DNA of 64,000 nucleotides from Glandiceps talaboti (Eukaryota; Hemichordata; Enteropneusta; Spengelidae), in assembly GCF_964340395.1 (NCBI RefSeq), contig NC_135569.1, positions 16,974,257 through 17,038,256 on the forward strand, written 5' to 3'. How positions within the stretch are numbered: the stretch's first letter is position 1; each line of letters opens with the position of its first letter. Made by a program: the position numbers and the translations under genes. Below, one piece after another: positions 1-14,600 of this stretch. The notes below the pieces were generated by a model. The model did not search any database and was not told the origin of the DNA. It saw only the letters and a list, made by a program, of their open reading frames with translations.

Positions 1-1
1 A

Positions 2-802
2 TATGGGAGTGGATTAGGGGACCTGAACTATCCCCATGGCATTCGTTCAACAAGAGATGGACATTTGCAAGTATGTGACTGTAATAATCATAGATTACAA
101 ACATTCACATCAAAAGGCCAACCAAACGCTATAATAAAGTTCAGTAACATCTCATCCACTGTTAAACCAATCTATTCAGTACAGGCAGAAAGTGGTGATA
201 TATTTACCACTGATAATGGAAGTAACCAGGTTATCGTCCATGATGAAAATGGTCACGTGATGAGAAGTTTTGGGAAGGGTACGATGAACTCGCCGTATGG
301 AATCGCCATAAGTCCTCTGAATGGAATGGTTTACGTCGTCGATGAAAATGGTCATTGTATACATATATACAACCAAGATGGAAACCTCTACAAGACTTTC
401 GGCACTTACGGTCACGGTCAAGGTCAGTTTTTTTATCCTCAAGATATCAAGGTTGACCATGATGGTAAAGTGTTTGTGTCAGAATGGCATAATCATCGAA
501 TCCAAGTGTTCAACTCTGAGGGTCAGTATCTGTATTCATTTGGAAGTCTAGGTTCAGGTGATGGACAGATGAATTACCCGGCAGGATTGGCCCTTGACAG
601 TGCTAGTAATGTGTATGTCTGTGATAGCAGCAACAACAGAGTACTGAAATTTACTTCAGATGGTGAATTTATCAGTCGTATTGACAGAGATGATAATCCA
701 TGCAGTAGTCCACGTGGTGTATATGTTACTGATGACAAACCATTGGGAAATGTTGTTGTAGTTAACAGTGGTAACAACTGTGTACAGATGTTTGCACAGT
801 AA
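2..802 (+). CDS. NHL-repeat beta-propeller, C-terminal exon (TRIM2/3/71-like), partial at 5' end
   Basis: The reading frame is open from base 2, so the protein starts left of the window. The first 21 codons before position 65 (including LNYPHGIRSTRDG) are in frame and complete an NHL blade. About six NHL repeats are visible, each with the pattern P-x-G/D-I/L...G-x-(V/L)-(Y/F)-V...N-(H/N)-R-(I/V)-x-x-F. Clear examples are YPQDIKVDHDGKVFVSEWHN and YPAGLALDSASNVYVCDSSN, and blades are linked by FGSLGSGDGQ-type loops. The last blade ends NNCVQMFAQ, where TRIM-NHL proteins normally stop. NHL propellers bind RNA or protein; in TRIM2/3/71 relatives they sit after RING, B-box and coiled coil, none of which is in view. 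A GTAAGT directly overlaps the stop (ACA|GTAAGT), so splicing to another exon cannot be excluded, though the sixth blade looks complete. Confidence 0.88.
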   Translation, partial: YGSGLGDLNYPHGIRSTRDGHLQVCDCNNHRLQTFTSKGQPNAIIKFSNISSTVKPIYSVQAESGDIFTTDNGSNQVIVHDENGHVMRSFGKGTMNSPYGIAISPLNGMVYVVDENGHCIHIYNQDGNLYKTFGTYGHGQGQFFYPQDIKVDHDGKVFVSEWHNHRIQVFNSEGQYLYSFGSLGSGDGQMNYPAGLALDSASNVYVCDSSNNRVLKFTSDGEFISRIDRDDNPCSSPRGVYVTDDKPLGNVVVVNSGNNCVQMFAQ

Positions 803-1925
803 GTGACAAATCACAAATGGGAGAGAATTCAACGTTCTAAGCGTCGTCGTAGTAAAGTCACGTGATAAATCACTACGCGTCGTCAGAAAGAGACTGAATG
901 ACTATAACTTTGAACAGAAATATGTACACTTTTGCTATCTTGAAATAGAGTGACAGTTTCTGTATGTTAAACAATTATTACGTGTCAATGTATATACAGA
1001 GACATGGTTGAGAAAAACAATGATTCGAATTTTGATGAAATACTCTATATATAAATTTAGGAGAGTAATTCTTTCAATCCTTACAAATTAAATATGTAAC
1101 ACTTGATGTGTTACCACAATATCAAAAACAGTAATTCTAACATCCTCTACATGTATGTAATAATTTATAGAAATTACAAATTTGTATGAATATATATAAT
1201 CAATATATAGAAAACTTAAAATACATAATTAAAACATGATTTATATCTACATGGTATTTCGAGTACATTTTCCAAACCCTTTAGTATATTGGATTACTTG
1301 TTATTTTGTATTACTTGTCTAAAACGTATTATCTTAGTAGAGTTTATTTAGTTAGTAAAGTAACAATGGTGTACTGACAACAATAAATCTCTGGAACTGA
1401 ATCACTGATTGTGATTTTTGAGTTCTTTGATAAAACTAGAATCAGTCCAACTACAGTGCATAGGCGTCAGTGAATCACGGAATGAGAACTTGAGAAGTGA
1501 ACATTGAGTCAGAGGATGAAGAAAGAACTGGATTCCAAAACGGGTTTTATTGATTCATGTATTGTTGATTTATTTCAAATGCTAAGGCCAATAGAGAGAA
1601 AATAAGAAGTGAAAATCATTCTTTTGATAATTAAAGAAAAGAAGGCAAGGGAGAACAAATACAGTACATCTACTGAATAAAACTAGTGTGAGTGTTAAAA
1701 TCTGTATGAATAAAAAACTAATAGTTTGTATTGAACTAGTTCATTCTTACATGCCAGTAAGGAAATACATTTTTCTTTGGTGAGTTGAAGTCCAAATCTT
1801 TGAGGTTTTTCAGCTACATTCAGTTTCCGAAATGTCAGAAGTTTTTTTTAATTAATAAAATCCGTTCTGCAATCAAGTTATTCCTTCATCCTCTGTGCTG
1901 TTCGCTGTAGAATGCTCTCTCTCCC
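803..1925 (+). other. 3' UTR-like and unassigned sequence after the NHL gene
   Basis: AT-rich non-coding sequence with no convincing ORF. A canonical AATAAA at 1382-1387 lies about 580 bases after the stop codon and could end the NHL transcript. Beyond it I recognise nothing up to the microsatellite. Confidence 0.4.
1382..1387 (+). terminator. Candidate polyadenylation signal AATAAA of the NHL gene
   Basis: This is a plus-strand AATAAA in AT-rich sequence downstream of the NHL stop codon, followed by TCTCTGG. Position and sense fit a 3' end, but such hexamers are frequent in AT-rich DNA. Confidence 0.3.
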
Positions 1926-2892
<967 letters not shown>

Positions 2893-3937
2893 TGTAATTT
2901 GTGTATCTTTGTGTTAAAAGAGATAATTGACTTTTATTATAAGAGACATAATTCGCCAGTATTTTCCTGTTTTATGGATGCAACGAAAGCATTTGATAGG
3001 GTGAACCACTGGACCATGTTTAGAAAACTGATCAATAGAAATATTCCTTTATTTATAGTTAGAATATTGCTATTTTGGTATCGTAGCCAATTATTCTCTG
3101 TTCGTTGGGCTTCAGCAGAACCGAAACCTTTTAGTGTTATTAATGGGGTTCGTCAAGGAAGCATCATTTCGCCAAAGTTATTTGCTGTTTATGTCGACGG
3201 ACTGAGTAAAGAGCTCAGTCCAGTTAGCAGGACTAGGGTTTCATATGGCTGGCAAAATAGCTAACCACCTGTTTTATGCGGATGACCTAGTCCTGATTTG
3301 TCCTTCAGTCAAGTCTTCAAGGAAATTGATTAAGATTTGTGAACAGTATGGCAAGCAGCATGACATTCTTTTTCACACAACTAAAACCGAGTGTATGTAT
3401 ATTTACCCTAAACTTTGGAAACCGGTTCGGATCCCCAATGTTTATTTGTACTGAAAGCAATTGAAGTTTGTTACCTCTAAAAAGTACCTCGGGTACATAA
3501 TGTCTTTGACAGGGGATGACGAATTAGATATGCGGAGGCAGCTCAAGTCGTTTTATGCTGGGGCAAATTTTATTGTTCGTAAATTTAGTCATTGCTCCGA
3601 GAAGGTGAAATGCACACTTTTTAGAAGTTTTTTATACAATATATATTGTTTAAATGTTTGGTGTAACTATAGTACTAGGATGATGCATACTTTAAAAGTG
3701 GCATATAATAACAAAATGAGATTAGTATTTGACCTAAGAGGTGCAGTCAGCATTAATATCTGTGTATCCAGTGATATTTTAAATTTTTCATCGCTCCACC
3801 GAAAGTTGCTGTACACATTTAACAGACGTATTATTGAGAGCCACAATACTTTAATTCGAATCTGCATAGACTCTGATGCACACTTTCGTTCAAACTTTTG
3901 GAGAAAGTATAGGATTGTCATGTTTACTACAAGATAG
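2893..3937 (+). pseudogene. 5'-truncated, broken non-LTR retrotransposon reverse transcriptase
   Basis: Two frames carry one reverse transcriptase. Frame one (about 2899-3230) has the palm motif FMDATKAFDRVN, which contains the first catalytic Asp, and then NGVRQGSIISPKLFAVYVD. Frame two (about 3245-3937) has HLFYADDLVLICPS with the catalytic YADD, then thumb and connection sequence (KKYLGYIM). The break between them is a frameshift near 3215-3245. A TGA at 3452-3454 also interrupts frame two, so the copy is dead. No endonuclease domain is present: the copy starts inside the RT, the usual 5' truncation from incomplete reverse transcription. It ends in an (AAT)n tract. The motif style and TAA-type tail resemble I-group elements; that placement is inference. 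Confidence 0.85.
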
Positions 3938-4029
3938 TTGCTAGTTTAATATTATTTTATCTGTCTCTTTCTTTGTGTTTGTATGTTTTTTATATTTTTA
4001 TGGGACATCTTGGTGGCGTGAATTAAAGA

Positions 4030-4099
<70 letters not shown>
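4030..4099 (+). repeat. (AAT)n microsatellite forming the 3' tail of the RT relic
   Basis: About 23 AAT units directly follow the relic's 3' UTR (ending GTGAATTAAAGAA). Simple-repeat tails of this kind are produced at the 3' end of I-group and other non-LTR elements, so this microsatellite was probably seeded by the insertion. Confidence 0.85.
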
Positions 4100-5618
4100 G
4101 TAACTATAGAAGTTGTAGTTTCTGTGGAGTCGATGAATGATCAGAAGCGAACATAGAATGAGTTAGAAAGATAGGGGCATAACACTAGTATTAATCGTAC
4201 AGATGTTGATGCAGTCAAGATCCAGACTCAGACTATCCGACTTTCATCAGAACTAGAAAATTAAAGGGTTCGTGCCTTCGGCAATCGCAGTTCCTGTCAG
4301 TACACACTAGTATTCAGTGCTACGGAGCGAGGCGACGACTTTAAATTTATTTAGATGAAACGTAGCAAAAAAGGCACCAACGACTGTCGACAGTCTACAC
4401 TTGGACTTGATGATTTTAATATGGCTGCAATTGTCTTTTTTTCTAACTGATAATCAACATTTCACCTTGACTATTTCTAAATCCCCCACTGTACACGGCA
4501 ACTATGTACTAGTTGTTTCTTTTGCAATAGAGGTTGTTTGAGGGTGTATATTAAATTATGTCATGTTGCATGAGTGAAACACCAAGCCTACGTCATTTTA
4601 ACTATAAAACTAACACCTGGTAGCATACTACCAATATGTACAAATATCGTGAAATATTTGGACCAGAAATATAGAAATGATAATGGAATAAAGTTTGCTT
4701 TACAAAAGGGATTGAGTTCCTTCACGGATTTGCATTACTTCATTAGATATTTGTAGAAAAAAGAAAAGGTTCAGATGGGATGAGGGGTAGTAATTTTGAT
4801 TGTAATGACTATATCTCAAATGGACAAAAACATATTTTCTTGTAGGGTTATTATTATACATATTTACAGAGAAAAATATCAATCACTACATTTTGTTTCG
4901 TATTTTTTAACTTTTGTTATAACTTTTTTGTGTGCTGAAAATGTCAACATGTTAATTTGGTTAGTGGTAAGAACCTCGTGACCACTTTTGAAAATTGGAA
5001 ACCAAATATTTTCTAATCTAAACAGTCAATTAAAATGTAATCAATATTTCAAAGAATAAACATCACTATTACACTTTATTATGAGAGAGCCAAAAAAGGT
5101 AGAAATTTCAATAGGTTAAGGGGTCACAATTCTGACAATAGTTTGATCGAGATTTTATGGACGTATTTTCTCTTGAGTAAAAAAGCTTATAAAATCAGCT
5201 ATAGACTACTGCGTAATAAGCTTAAAGATTGATTGAAAACAGTCAAGTTACATGACAGATACAACTGGGGTCAGACATGGCAATGTTCCTAAAAACAATA
5301 CTTTAGTAACCATAGATATAGAATTGATAGAAACAAATACTGATCACGATGACATCATATCAACTAACTATCTACATAGAACTACTAGCATTTTAACAGT
5401 CAAATGATTATGATCACTCTGGTGAAGACACAGGGAACCTTTAAGTATGTTAAAAACATATAGATGAAAAAAAATATATCACTAAATAAATAAATAAAAA
5501 ATAACTAACTATAAATAAATAATAATTACATACATACATAAAATACAGACAAATCAAGACCAATGTACGAGTAAATATATATACTATTTTCAACACATGA
5601 ATAACTAATATATACATG
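4100..5618. other. Unassigned AT-rich sequence left of the satellite
   Basis: Only short ORFs without recognisable domains. From about 5465 the sequence turns into AAATA and ACAT low-complexity runs that lead into the satellite. Confidence 0.4.
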
Positions 5619-8600
5619 TATATGTATATATGGCCTGTATACTACTAAACTAACATACTATGTATATATGGCCTGTATACTACTAAACTAACATACTATG
5701 TATATATGGCCTGTATACTACTAAACTAACATACTATGTATATATTGCCTGTATACAACTAAACTATCATACTATGTATATATGGCCTGTATACTACTAA
5801 ACTAACATACTATGTATATATGGCCTGTATACTACTAAACTAACATACTATGTATATATGGCCTGTATACTACTAAACTAACATACTATGTATATATGGC
5901 ATGTATACTACTAAACTAACATACTATGTATATATGGTCTGTATACTACTAAACTAAAATAATATGTATATATGGCCTGTATACTACTAAACTAACATGC
6001 TATGTATATATGGCCTATATACTACTAAACTAACATACTATGTATATATGGCCTGTATACTACTAAACCAACATACTATGTATATATGGCCTGTTTACTA
6101 CTAAACTAACATACTATGTGTATATGGCCTGTATACTACTAAACTAACATACTATGTATACATGGCCTGTATACTACTAAGCTAACATACTATGTATATA
6201 TGGTCTGTTTACTACTAAACTAACATACTATGTTATTACGGCCTGTATACTACTAAACTAACATACTATGTATATATGGCCTGTATACTACTAAACTAAC
6301 ATACTATGTATATATGGCCTGTATACTACTAAACTAACATACTATGTATATATGGCCTGTATACTACTAAACTAGCATGCTATGTACATATGGCCTGTAT
6401 ATTACTAAACTAACATACTATGTATATATGGCCTGTATACTACTAAACTAACATACTATGTATATATGGTATGTATACTATTAAACCAACATACTATGTT
6501 TATATGGCCTGTATACTACTAAACTAACATACTATGTGTATATGGTCTGTATACTACTAAACTAACATACTATGTATATATGGTTTGTATACTACTAAAC
6601 TAACATACTATGTATATATGGTCTGTATACTACTAAACTAACATACTATGTATATATGGCATGTATACTACTAAACTAAAATACTATGTATATATGGTCT
6701 GTATACTACTAAACTAACATACTATGTATATATGGCCTGTATACTACTAAACTAACATACTATGTATATATGGTCTGTATACTACTAAACTAACATACTA
6801 TGTATATATGGTCTGTATACTACTAAACTAACATACTATGTATATATGGCCTGTTTACTACTAAACTAACATACTATGTATATATGGCCTGTTTACTACT
6901 AAACTAACATATTATGTATATATGGCCTGCATACTACTAAACTAAAATAATATGTATATATGGCCTGTATACTACTAAACTAACATACTATGTACATATG
7001 GCCTGTATACTACTAAACTAACATACTATGTATATATGGTATGTATACTACTAAACTAACATACTATGTATATATGGCCTGTTTACTATTAAACTAACAT
7101 ACTAAGTATATATGGCCTGTATACTATTAAACTGACATACTATGTATATATGGTCTGTATACTACTAAACTAACATACTGTGTATATATGGCCTGTATAC
7201 TACTAAACTAACGTACTATGTATATATGGTCTGTATACTACTAAACTAACGTACTGTGAATATATGGTCTGTATACTACTAAACTAACGTACTGTGTATA
7301 CATGGCTTGTATACTACTAAACTAATGTACTGCGTATATATGGCCTGTATACTACTAAACTAACGTACTGTGTTAATATGGCCTGTATACTACTAAAGTA
7401 ACATACTATGTATATATGGCCTGTATACTACTAAACTAACGTACTGTGTATATATGGCCTGTATACTACTAAACTAACATACTATGTATGTATGGCCTGT
7501 ATACTACTAAACTAACATGCTATGTACATATGGCCTGTATATTACTAAACTAACATACTATGTATATATGGCCTGTATACTACTAAACTAACATACTATG
7601 TATATATGGCCTGTATACTACTAAACTAACATACTATGTATATATGGCATGATACTACTAAACTAACATACTATGTATATATGGTCTGTATACTACTAAA
7701 CTAACATACTATGTATATATGGTCTGTATACTACTAAACTAACATACTATGTATATATGGCCTGTATACTACTAAACTAACATACTATGTATATATGGCA
7801 TGATACTACTAAACTAACATACTATGTATATATGGCATGTATACTACTAAACTAACATACTATGTATATATGGCCTGTATACTGTTAAACTAACATACTA
7901 TGTATATATGGCCTGTATACTACTAAACTAATGTACTGTGTATATATGGCCTGTATACTACTAAACTAACATACTATGTATATATGGTCTGTATACTACT
8001 AAACTAAAATAATATGTATATATGGCCTGTATACTACTAAACTAACATACTATGTATATATGGCCTGTATACTACTAAACTAACATACTATTTATATATG
8101 GCCTGTATACTACTAAACCAACATACTATGTATATATGGCCTGTTTACTACTAAACTAACATACTATGTGTATATGGCCTGTATACTACTAAACTAACAT
8201 ACTATGTATACATGGCCTGTATACTACTAAGCTAACATACTATGTATATATGGTCTGTATACTACTAAACTAACATACTATGTTATTACGGCCTGTATAC
8301 TACTAAACTAACATACTATGTATATATGGCCTGTATACTACTAAACTAACATACTATGTATATATGGCCTGTATTCTACTAAAATAACATACTATGTATA
8401 TATGGACTGTATACTACTAAAGTAACATGCTATGTACATATGGCCTGTATATTACTAAACTAACATACTATGTATATATGGCCTGTATACTACTAAACTA
8501 ACATACTATGTATATATGGCCTGTATACTACTAAACTAACATACTATGTATATATGGCATGATACTACTAAACTAACATACTATGTATATATGGTCTGTA

Positions 8601-11600
8601 TACTACTAAACTAACATACTATGTATATATGGTCTGTATACTACTAAACTAACGTACTGTGTATATATGGTATGTATACTACTAAACTAACATACTATGT
8701 ATGGCCTGTATACTACTAAACTAACATACTATGTATATATGGCCTGTATACTACTAAACTAACATACTATGTATATATGGCCTGTATACTACTGAACTAA
8801 CGTACTATGTATATATGGCCTGTATACTACTAAACTAAAATAATATGTATATATGGCCTGTATACTACTAAACTAACATACTATGTACATATGGCCTGTA
8901 TACTACTGAACTAACATTCTATGTATATATGGTATGTATACTACTAAACTAACATACTATGTATATATGGCCTGTTTACTATTAAACTAACATACTATGT
9001 ATATATGGCCTGTATACTATTAAACTGACATACTACGTATATATGGTCTGTATACTACAAAACTAACATACTGTGTATATATGGCCTTTATACTACTAAA
9101 CTAACGTACTATGTATATATGGTCTGTATACTACTAAACTAACGTACTGTGAATATATGGTCTGTATACTACTAAACTAACGTACTGTGTATACATGGCT
9201 TGTATACTACTAAACTAATGTACTGCGTATATATGGCCTGTATACTACTAAACTAACGTACTGTGTTAATATGGCCTGTATACTACTAAAGTAACATACT
9301 ATGTATATATGGCCTGTATACTACTAAACTAACGTACTGTGTATATATGGCCTGTATACTACTAAACTAACATACTATGTATGTATAGCCTGTATACTAC
9401 TAAACTAACATACTATGTATATATGGCCTGTATACTACTAAACTAAAATACTATGTATATATGGCATGTATACTACTAAACTAACATACTATGTATATAT
9501 GGCCTGTATACTGTTAAACTAACATACTATGTATATATGGCCTGTATACTGTTAAACTAACATACTATGTATATATGGCCTGTATACTACTAAACTAACA
9601 TACTATGTATATATGGCCTGAATACTGTTAAACTAACGTACTATGTATATATGGCCTGTATACTACTAAACTAACATACTATGTATATATGGCCTGTATA
9701 CTATTAAACTGACATACTATGTATATATGGTCTGTATACTACTAAACTAACATACTGTGTATATATGGCCTGTATACTACTAAACTAACGTACTATGTAT
9801 ATATGGTCTGTATACTACTAAACTAACGTACTGTGAATATATGGTCTGTATACTACTAAACTAACGTACTGTGTATACATGGCTTGTATACTACTAAACT
9901 AATGTACTGCGTATATATGGCCTGTATACTACTAAACTAACGTACTGTGTTAATATGGCCTGTATACTACTAAAGTAACATACTATGTATATATGGCCTG
10001 TATACTACTAAACTAACGTACTGTGTATATATGGCCTGTATACTGTTAAACTAACATACTATGTATATATGGCCTGTATACTACTAAACTAACATACTAT
10101 GTATATATGGCCTGAATACTGTTAAACTAACGTACTATGTATATATGGCCTGTATACTACTAAACTAACATACTATGTATATATGGCCTGTATACTATTA
10201 AACTGACATACTATGTATATATGGTATGTATACTACTAAACTAACATACTGTGTATATATGGTCTGTATACTACTAAACTAACGTACTGTGAATATATGG
10301 TCTGTATACTACTAAACTAACGTACTGTGTATACATGGCTTGTATACTACTAAACTAATGTACTGCGTATATATGGCCTGTATACTACTAAACTAACATA
10401 CTATGTATGTATGGCCTGTATACTACTAAACTAACATACTATGTATATATGGCCTGTATACTACTAAACTAAAATACTATGTATATATGGCATGTATACT
10501 ACTAAACTAACATACTATGTATATATGGCCTGTATACTGTTAAACTAACATACTATGTATATATGGCCTGTATACTACTAAACTAACATACTATGTATAT
10601 ATGGCCTGTATACTACTAAACTAATGTACTGTGTATATATGGCCTGTATACTACTAAACTAACGTACTATGTATATATGGCCTGTATATTACTTAACTAA
10701 CATGCTATGTATATATGACCTGTATACTACTAAACTAACATACTATGTATATATGGCCTGTATACTACTAAAATAACATACTATGTATATATGGTCTGTA
10801 TACTACTAAACTAACGTACTGTGTATATATGGTATGTATACTACTAAACTAACATACTATGTATGGCCTGTATACTACTAAACTAACATACTATGTATAT
10901 ATGGCCTGTATACTACTAAACTAACATACTATGTATATATGGCCTGTATACTACTGAACTAACGTACTATGTATATATGGCCTGTATACTACTAAACTAA
11001 AATAATATGTATATATGGCCTGTATACTACTAAACTAACATACTATGTACATATGGCCTGTATACTACTAAACTAACATACTATGTATGTATGGTGTGTA
11101 TACTACTAAACTAACATACTATGTATATATGGCCTGTTTACTATTAAACTAACATACTATGTATATATGGCCTGTATACTATTAAACTGACATACTACGT
11201 ATATATGGTCTGTATACTACTAAACTAACATACTGTGTATATATGGCCTTTATACTACTAAACTAACGTAATATGTATATATGGTCTGTATACTACTAAA
11301 CTAACGTACTGTGAATATATGGTCTGTATACTACTAAACTAACGTACTGTGTATACATGGCTTGTATACTACTAAATTAATGTACTGCGTATATATGGCC
11401 TGTATACTACTAAACTAACGTACTGTGTTAATATGGCCTGTATACTACTAAAGTAACATACTATGTATATATGGCCTGTATACTACTAAACTAACGTACT
11501 GTGTATATATGGCCTGTATACTACTAAACTAACATACTATGTATGTATAGCCTGTATACTACTAAACTAACATACTATGTATATATGGCCTGTATACTAC

Positions 11601-14600
11601 TAAACTAATGTACTGTGTATATATGGCCTGTCTACTACTAAACTAACGTACTATGTATATATGGACTGTATACTACTAAACTAACATACTATGTATATAT
11701 GGCCTGTATACTACTAAACAAACATACTATGTATATATATGGCCTGTATACTACTAAACTAACGTACTATGTATATATGGCCTGTATACTACTAAACAAA
11801 CATACTATGTATATATGGCCTGTATATTACTTAACTAACATGCTATGTATATATGACCTGTATACTACTTAACTAACATACTATGTATATATGGCCTGTA
11901 TACTACTAAAATAACATACTATGTATATATGGTCTGTATACTACTAAACTAACGTACTGTGTTTATATGGTATGTATACTACTAAACTAACATACTATGT
12001 ATGGCCTGTATACTACTAAACTAATATACTATGTATATATGGCATGTATACTACTAAACTAACATACTATGTATATATGGCCTGTATACTACTGAACTAA
12101 CGTACTATGTATATATGGCCTGTATACTACTAAACTAACATACTATGTATATATGGCCTGTATACTACTAAACTAACATACTATGTATATATGGCCTGTA
12201 CACTGTTAAACTAACGTACTATGTATATATGGCCTGTATACTATTAAATTAACGTACTATGTATATATGGTCTGTATAATACTAAACTAACGTACTGTGT
12301 ATATATGGCCTGTATACTACTAAACTAACATACAATGTATATATGGCCTGTATACTACTAAACTAACGTACTGTGTATATATGGTATGTATACTACTAAA
12401 CTAACATACTATGTATGGCCTGTATACTACTAAACTAACATACTATGTATATATGGCCTGTATACTACTAAACTAACATACTATGTATATATGGCCTGTA
12501 TACTACTGAACTAACGTACTATGTATATATGGCCTGTATACTACTTAACTAACATACTGTGTATATATGGTCTGTATAATACTAAACTAACGTACTGTGT
12601 ATATATGGCCTGTATACTACTAAACTAACATACTATGTATATATGGCCTGTATACTACTAAACTAACATACTATGTATATATGGCCTGTGTACTACTAAA
12701 CTAACATACTATGTATATATGGCCTGTTTACTACTAAACTAACATACTATGTATATATGGCCTGTATACTACTAAACTAACATACTATGTATATATGGCC
12801 TGTATACTACTAAACTAACATACTATGTATATATGGCCTGTATACTACTAAACAAACATGCTATGTATATATGGTCTGTATACTACTAAACTAACATACT
12901 ATGTATATATGGTCTGTATACTACTAAACTAACGTACTATGTATATATGGCCTGTATACTACTAAACTAACGTACTATGTATATATGGCCTGTATACTAC
13001 TAAACTAATGTACTGTGTATATATGGCCTGTATACTACTAAACTAACGTACTATGTATATATGGCCTGTATACTACTAAACTAACATACTATGTATATAT
13101 GGCCTGTATACTACTAAACAAACATACTATGTATATATGGCCTGTATACTACTAAGCTAACGTACTATGTATATATGGCCTGTATACTACTAAACAAACA
13201 TACTATGTATATATGGCCTGTATATTACTTAACTAACATGCTATGTATATATGACCTGTATACTACTAAACTAACATACTATGTATATATGGCCTGTATA
13301 CTACTAAAATAACATACTATGTATATATGGTCTGTATACTACTAAACTAACGTACTGTTTTTATATGGTATGTATACTACTAAACTAACATACTATGTAT
13401 GGCCTGTATACTACTAAACTAATATACTATGTATATATGGCATGTATACTACTAAACTAACATACTATGTATATATGGCCTGTATACTACTGAACTAACG
13501 TACTATGTATATATGGCCTGTCTACTACTAAACTAACATACTGTGTATATATGGCCTGTATACTACTAAACTAACATACTATGTATATATGGCCTGTACA
13601 CTGTTAAACTAACGTACTATGTATATATGGCCTGTATACTATTAAACTAACGTACTATGTATATATGGCCTGTATACTATTAAACTGACATACTACGTAT
13701 ATATGGTCTGTATACTACTAAACTAACATACTGTGTATATATGGCCTTTATACTACTAAACTAACGTACTGTGTATATATGGTATGTATACTACTAAACT
13801 AACATACTATGTATGGCCTGTATACTACTAAACTAACATACTATGTATATATGGCCTGTATACTACTAAACTAACATACTATGTATATATGGCCTGTATA
13901 CTACTGAACTAACGTACTATGTATATATGGCCTGTATACTACTAAACTAAAATAATATGTATATATGGCCTGTATACTACTAAACTAACATACTATGTAC
14001 ATATGGCCTGTATACTACTAAACTAACATACTATGTATATATGGTATGTATACTACTAAACTAACATACTATGTATATATGGCCTGTTTACTATTAAACT
14101 AACATACTATGTATATATGGCCTGTATACTACTAAACTAAAATACTATGTATATATGGCATGTATACTACTAAACTAACATACTATGTATATATGGCCTG
14201 TATACTGTTAAACTAACATACTATGTATATATGGCCTGTATACTGTTAAACTAACATACTATGTATATATGGCCTGTATACTACTAAACTAACATACTAT
14301 GTATATATGGCCTGAATACTGTTAAACTAACGTACTATGTATATATGGCCTGTATACTACTAAACTAACATACTATGTATATATGGCCTGTATACTATTA
14401 AACTGACATACTATGTATATATGGTCTGTATACTACTAAACTAACATACTGTGTATATATGGCCTGTATACTACTAAACTAACGTACTATGTATATATGG
14501 TCTGTATACTACTAAACTAACGTACTGTGAATATATGGTCTGTATACTACTAAACTAACGTACTGTGTATACATGGCTTGTATACTACTAAACTAATGTC

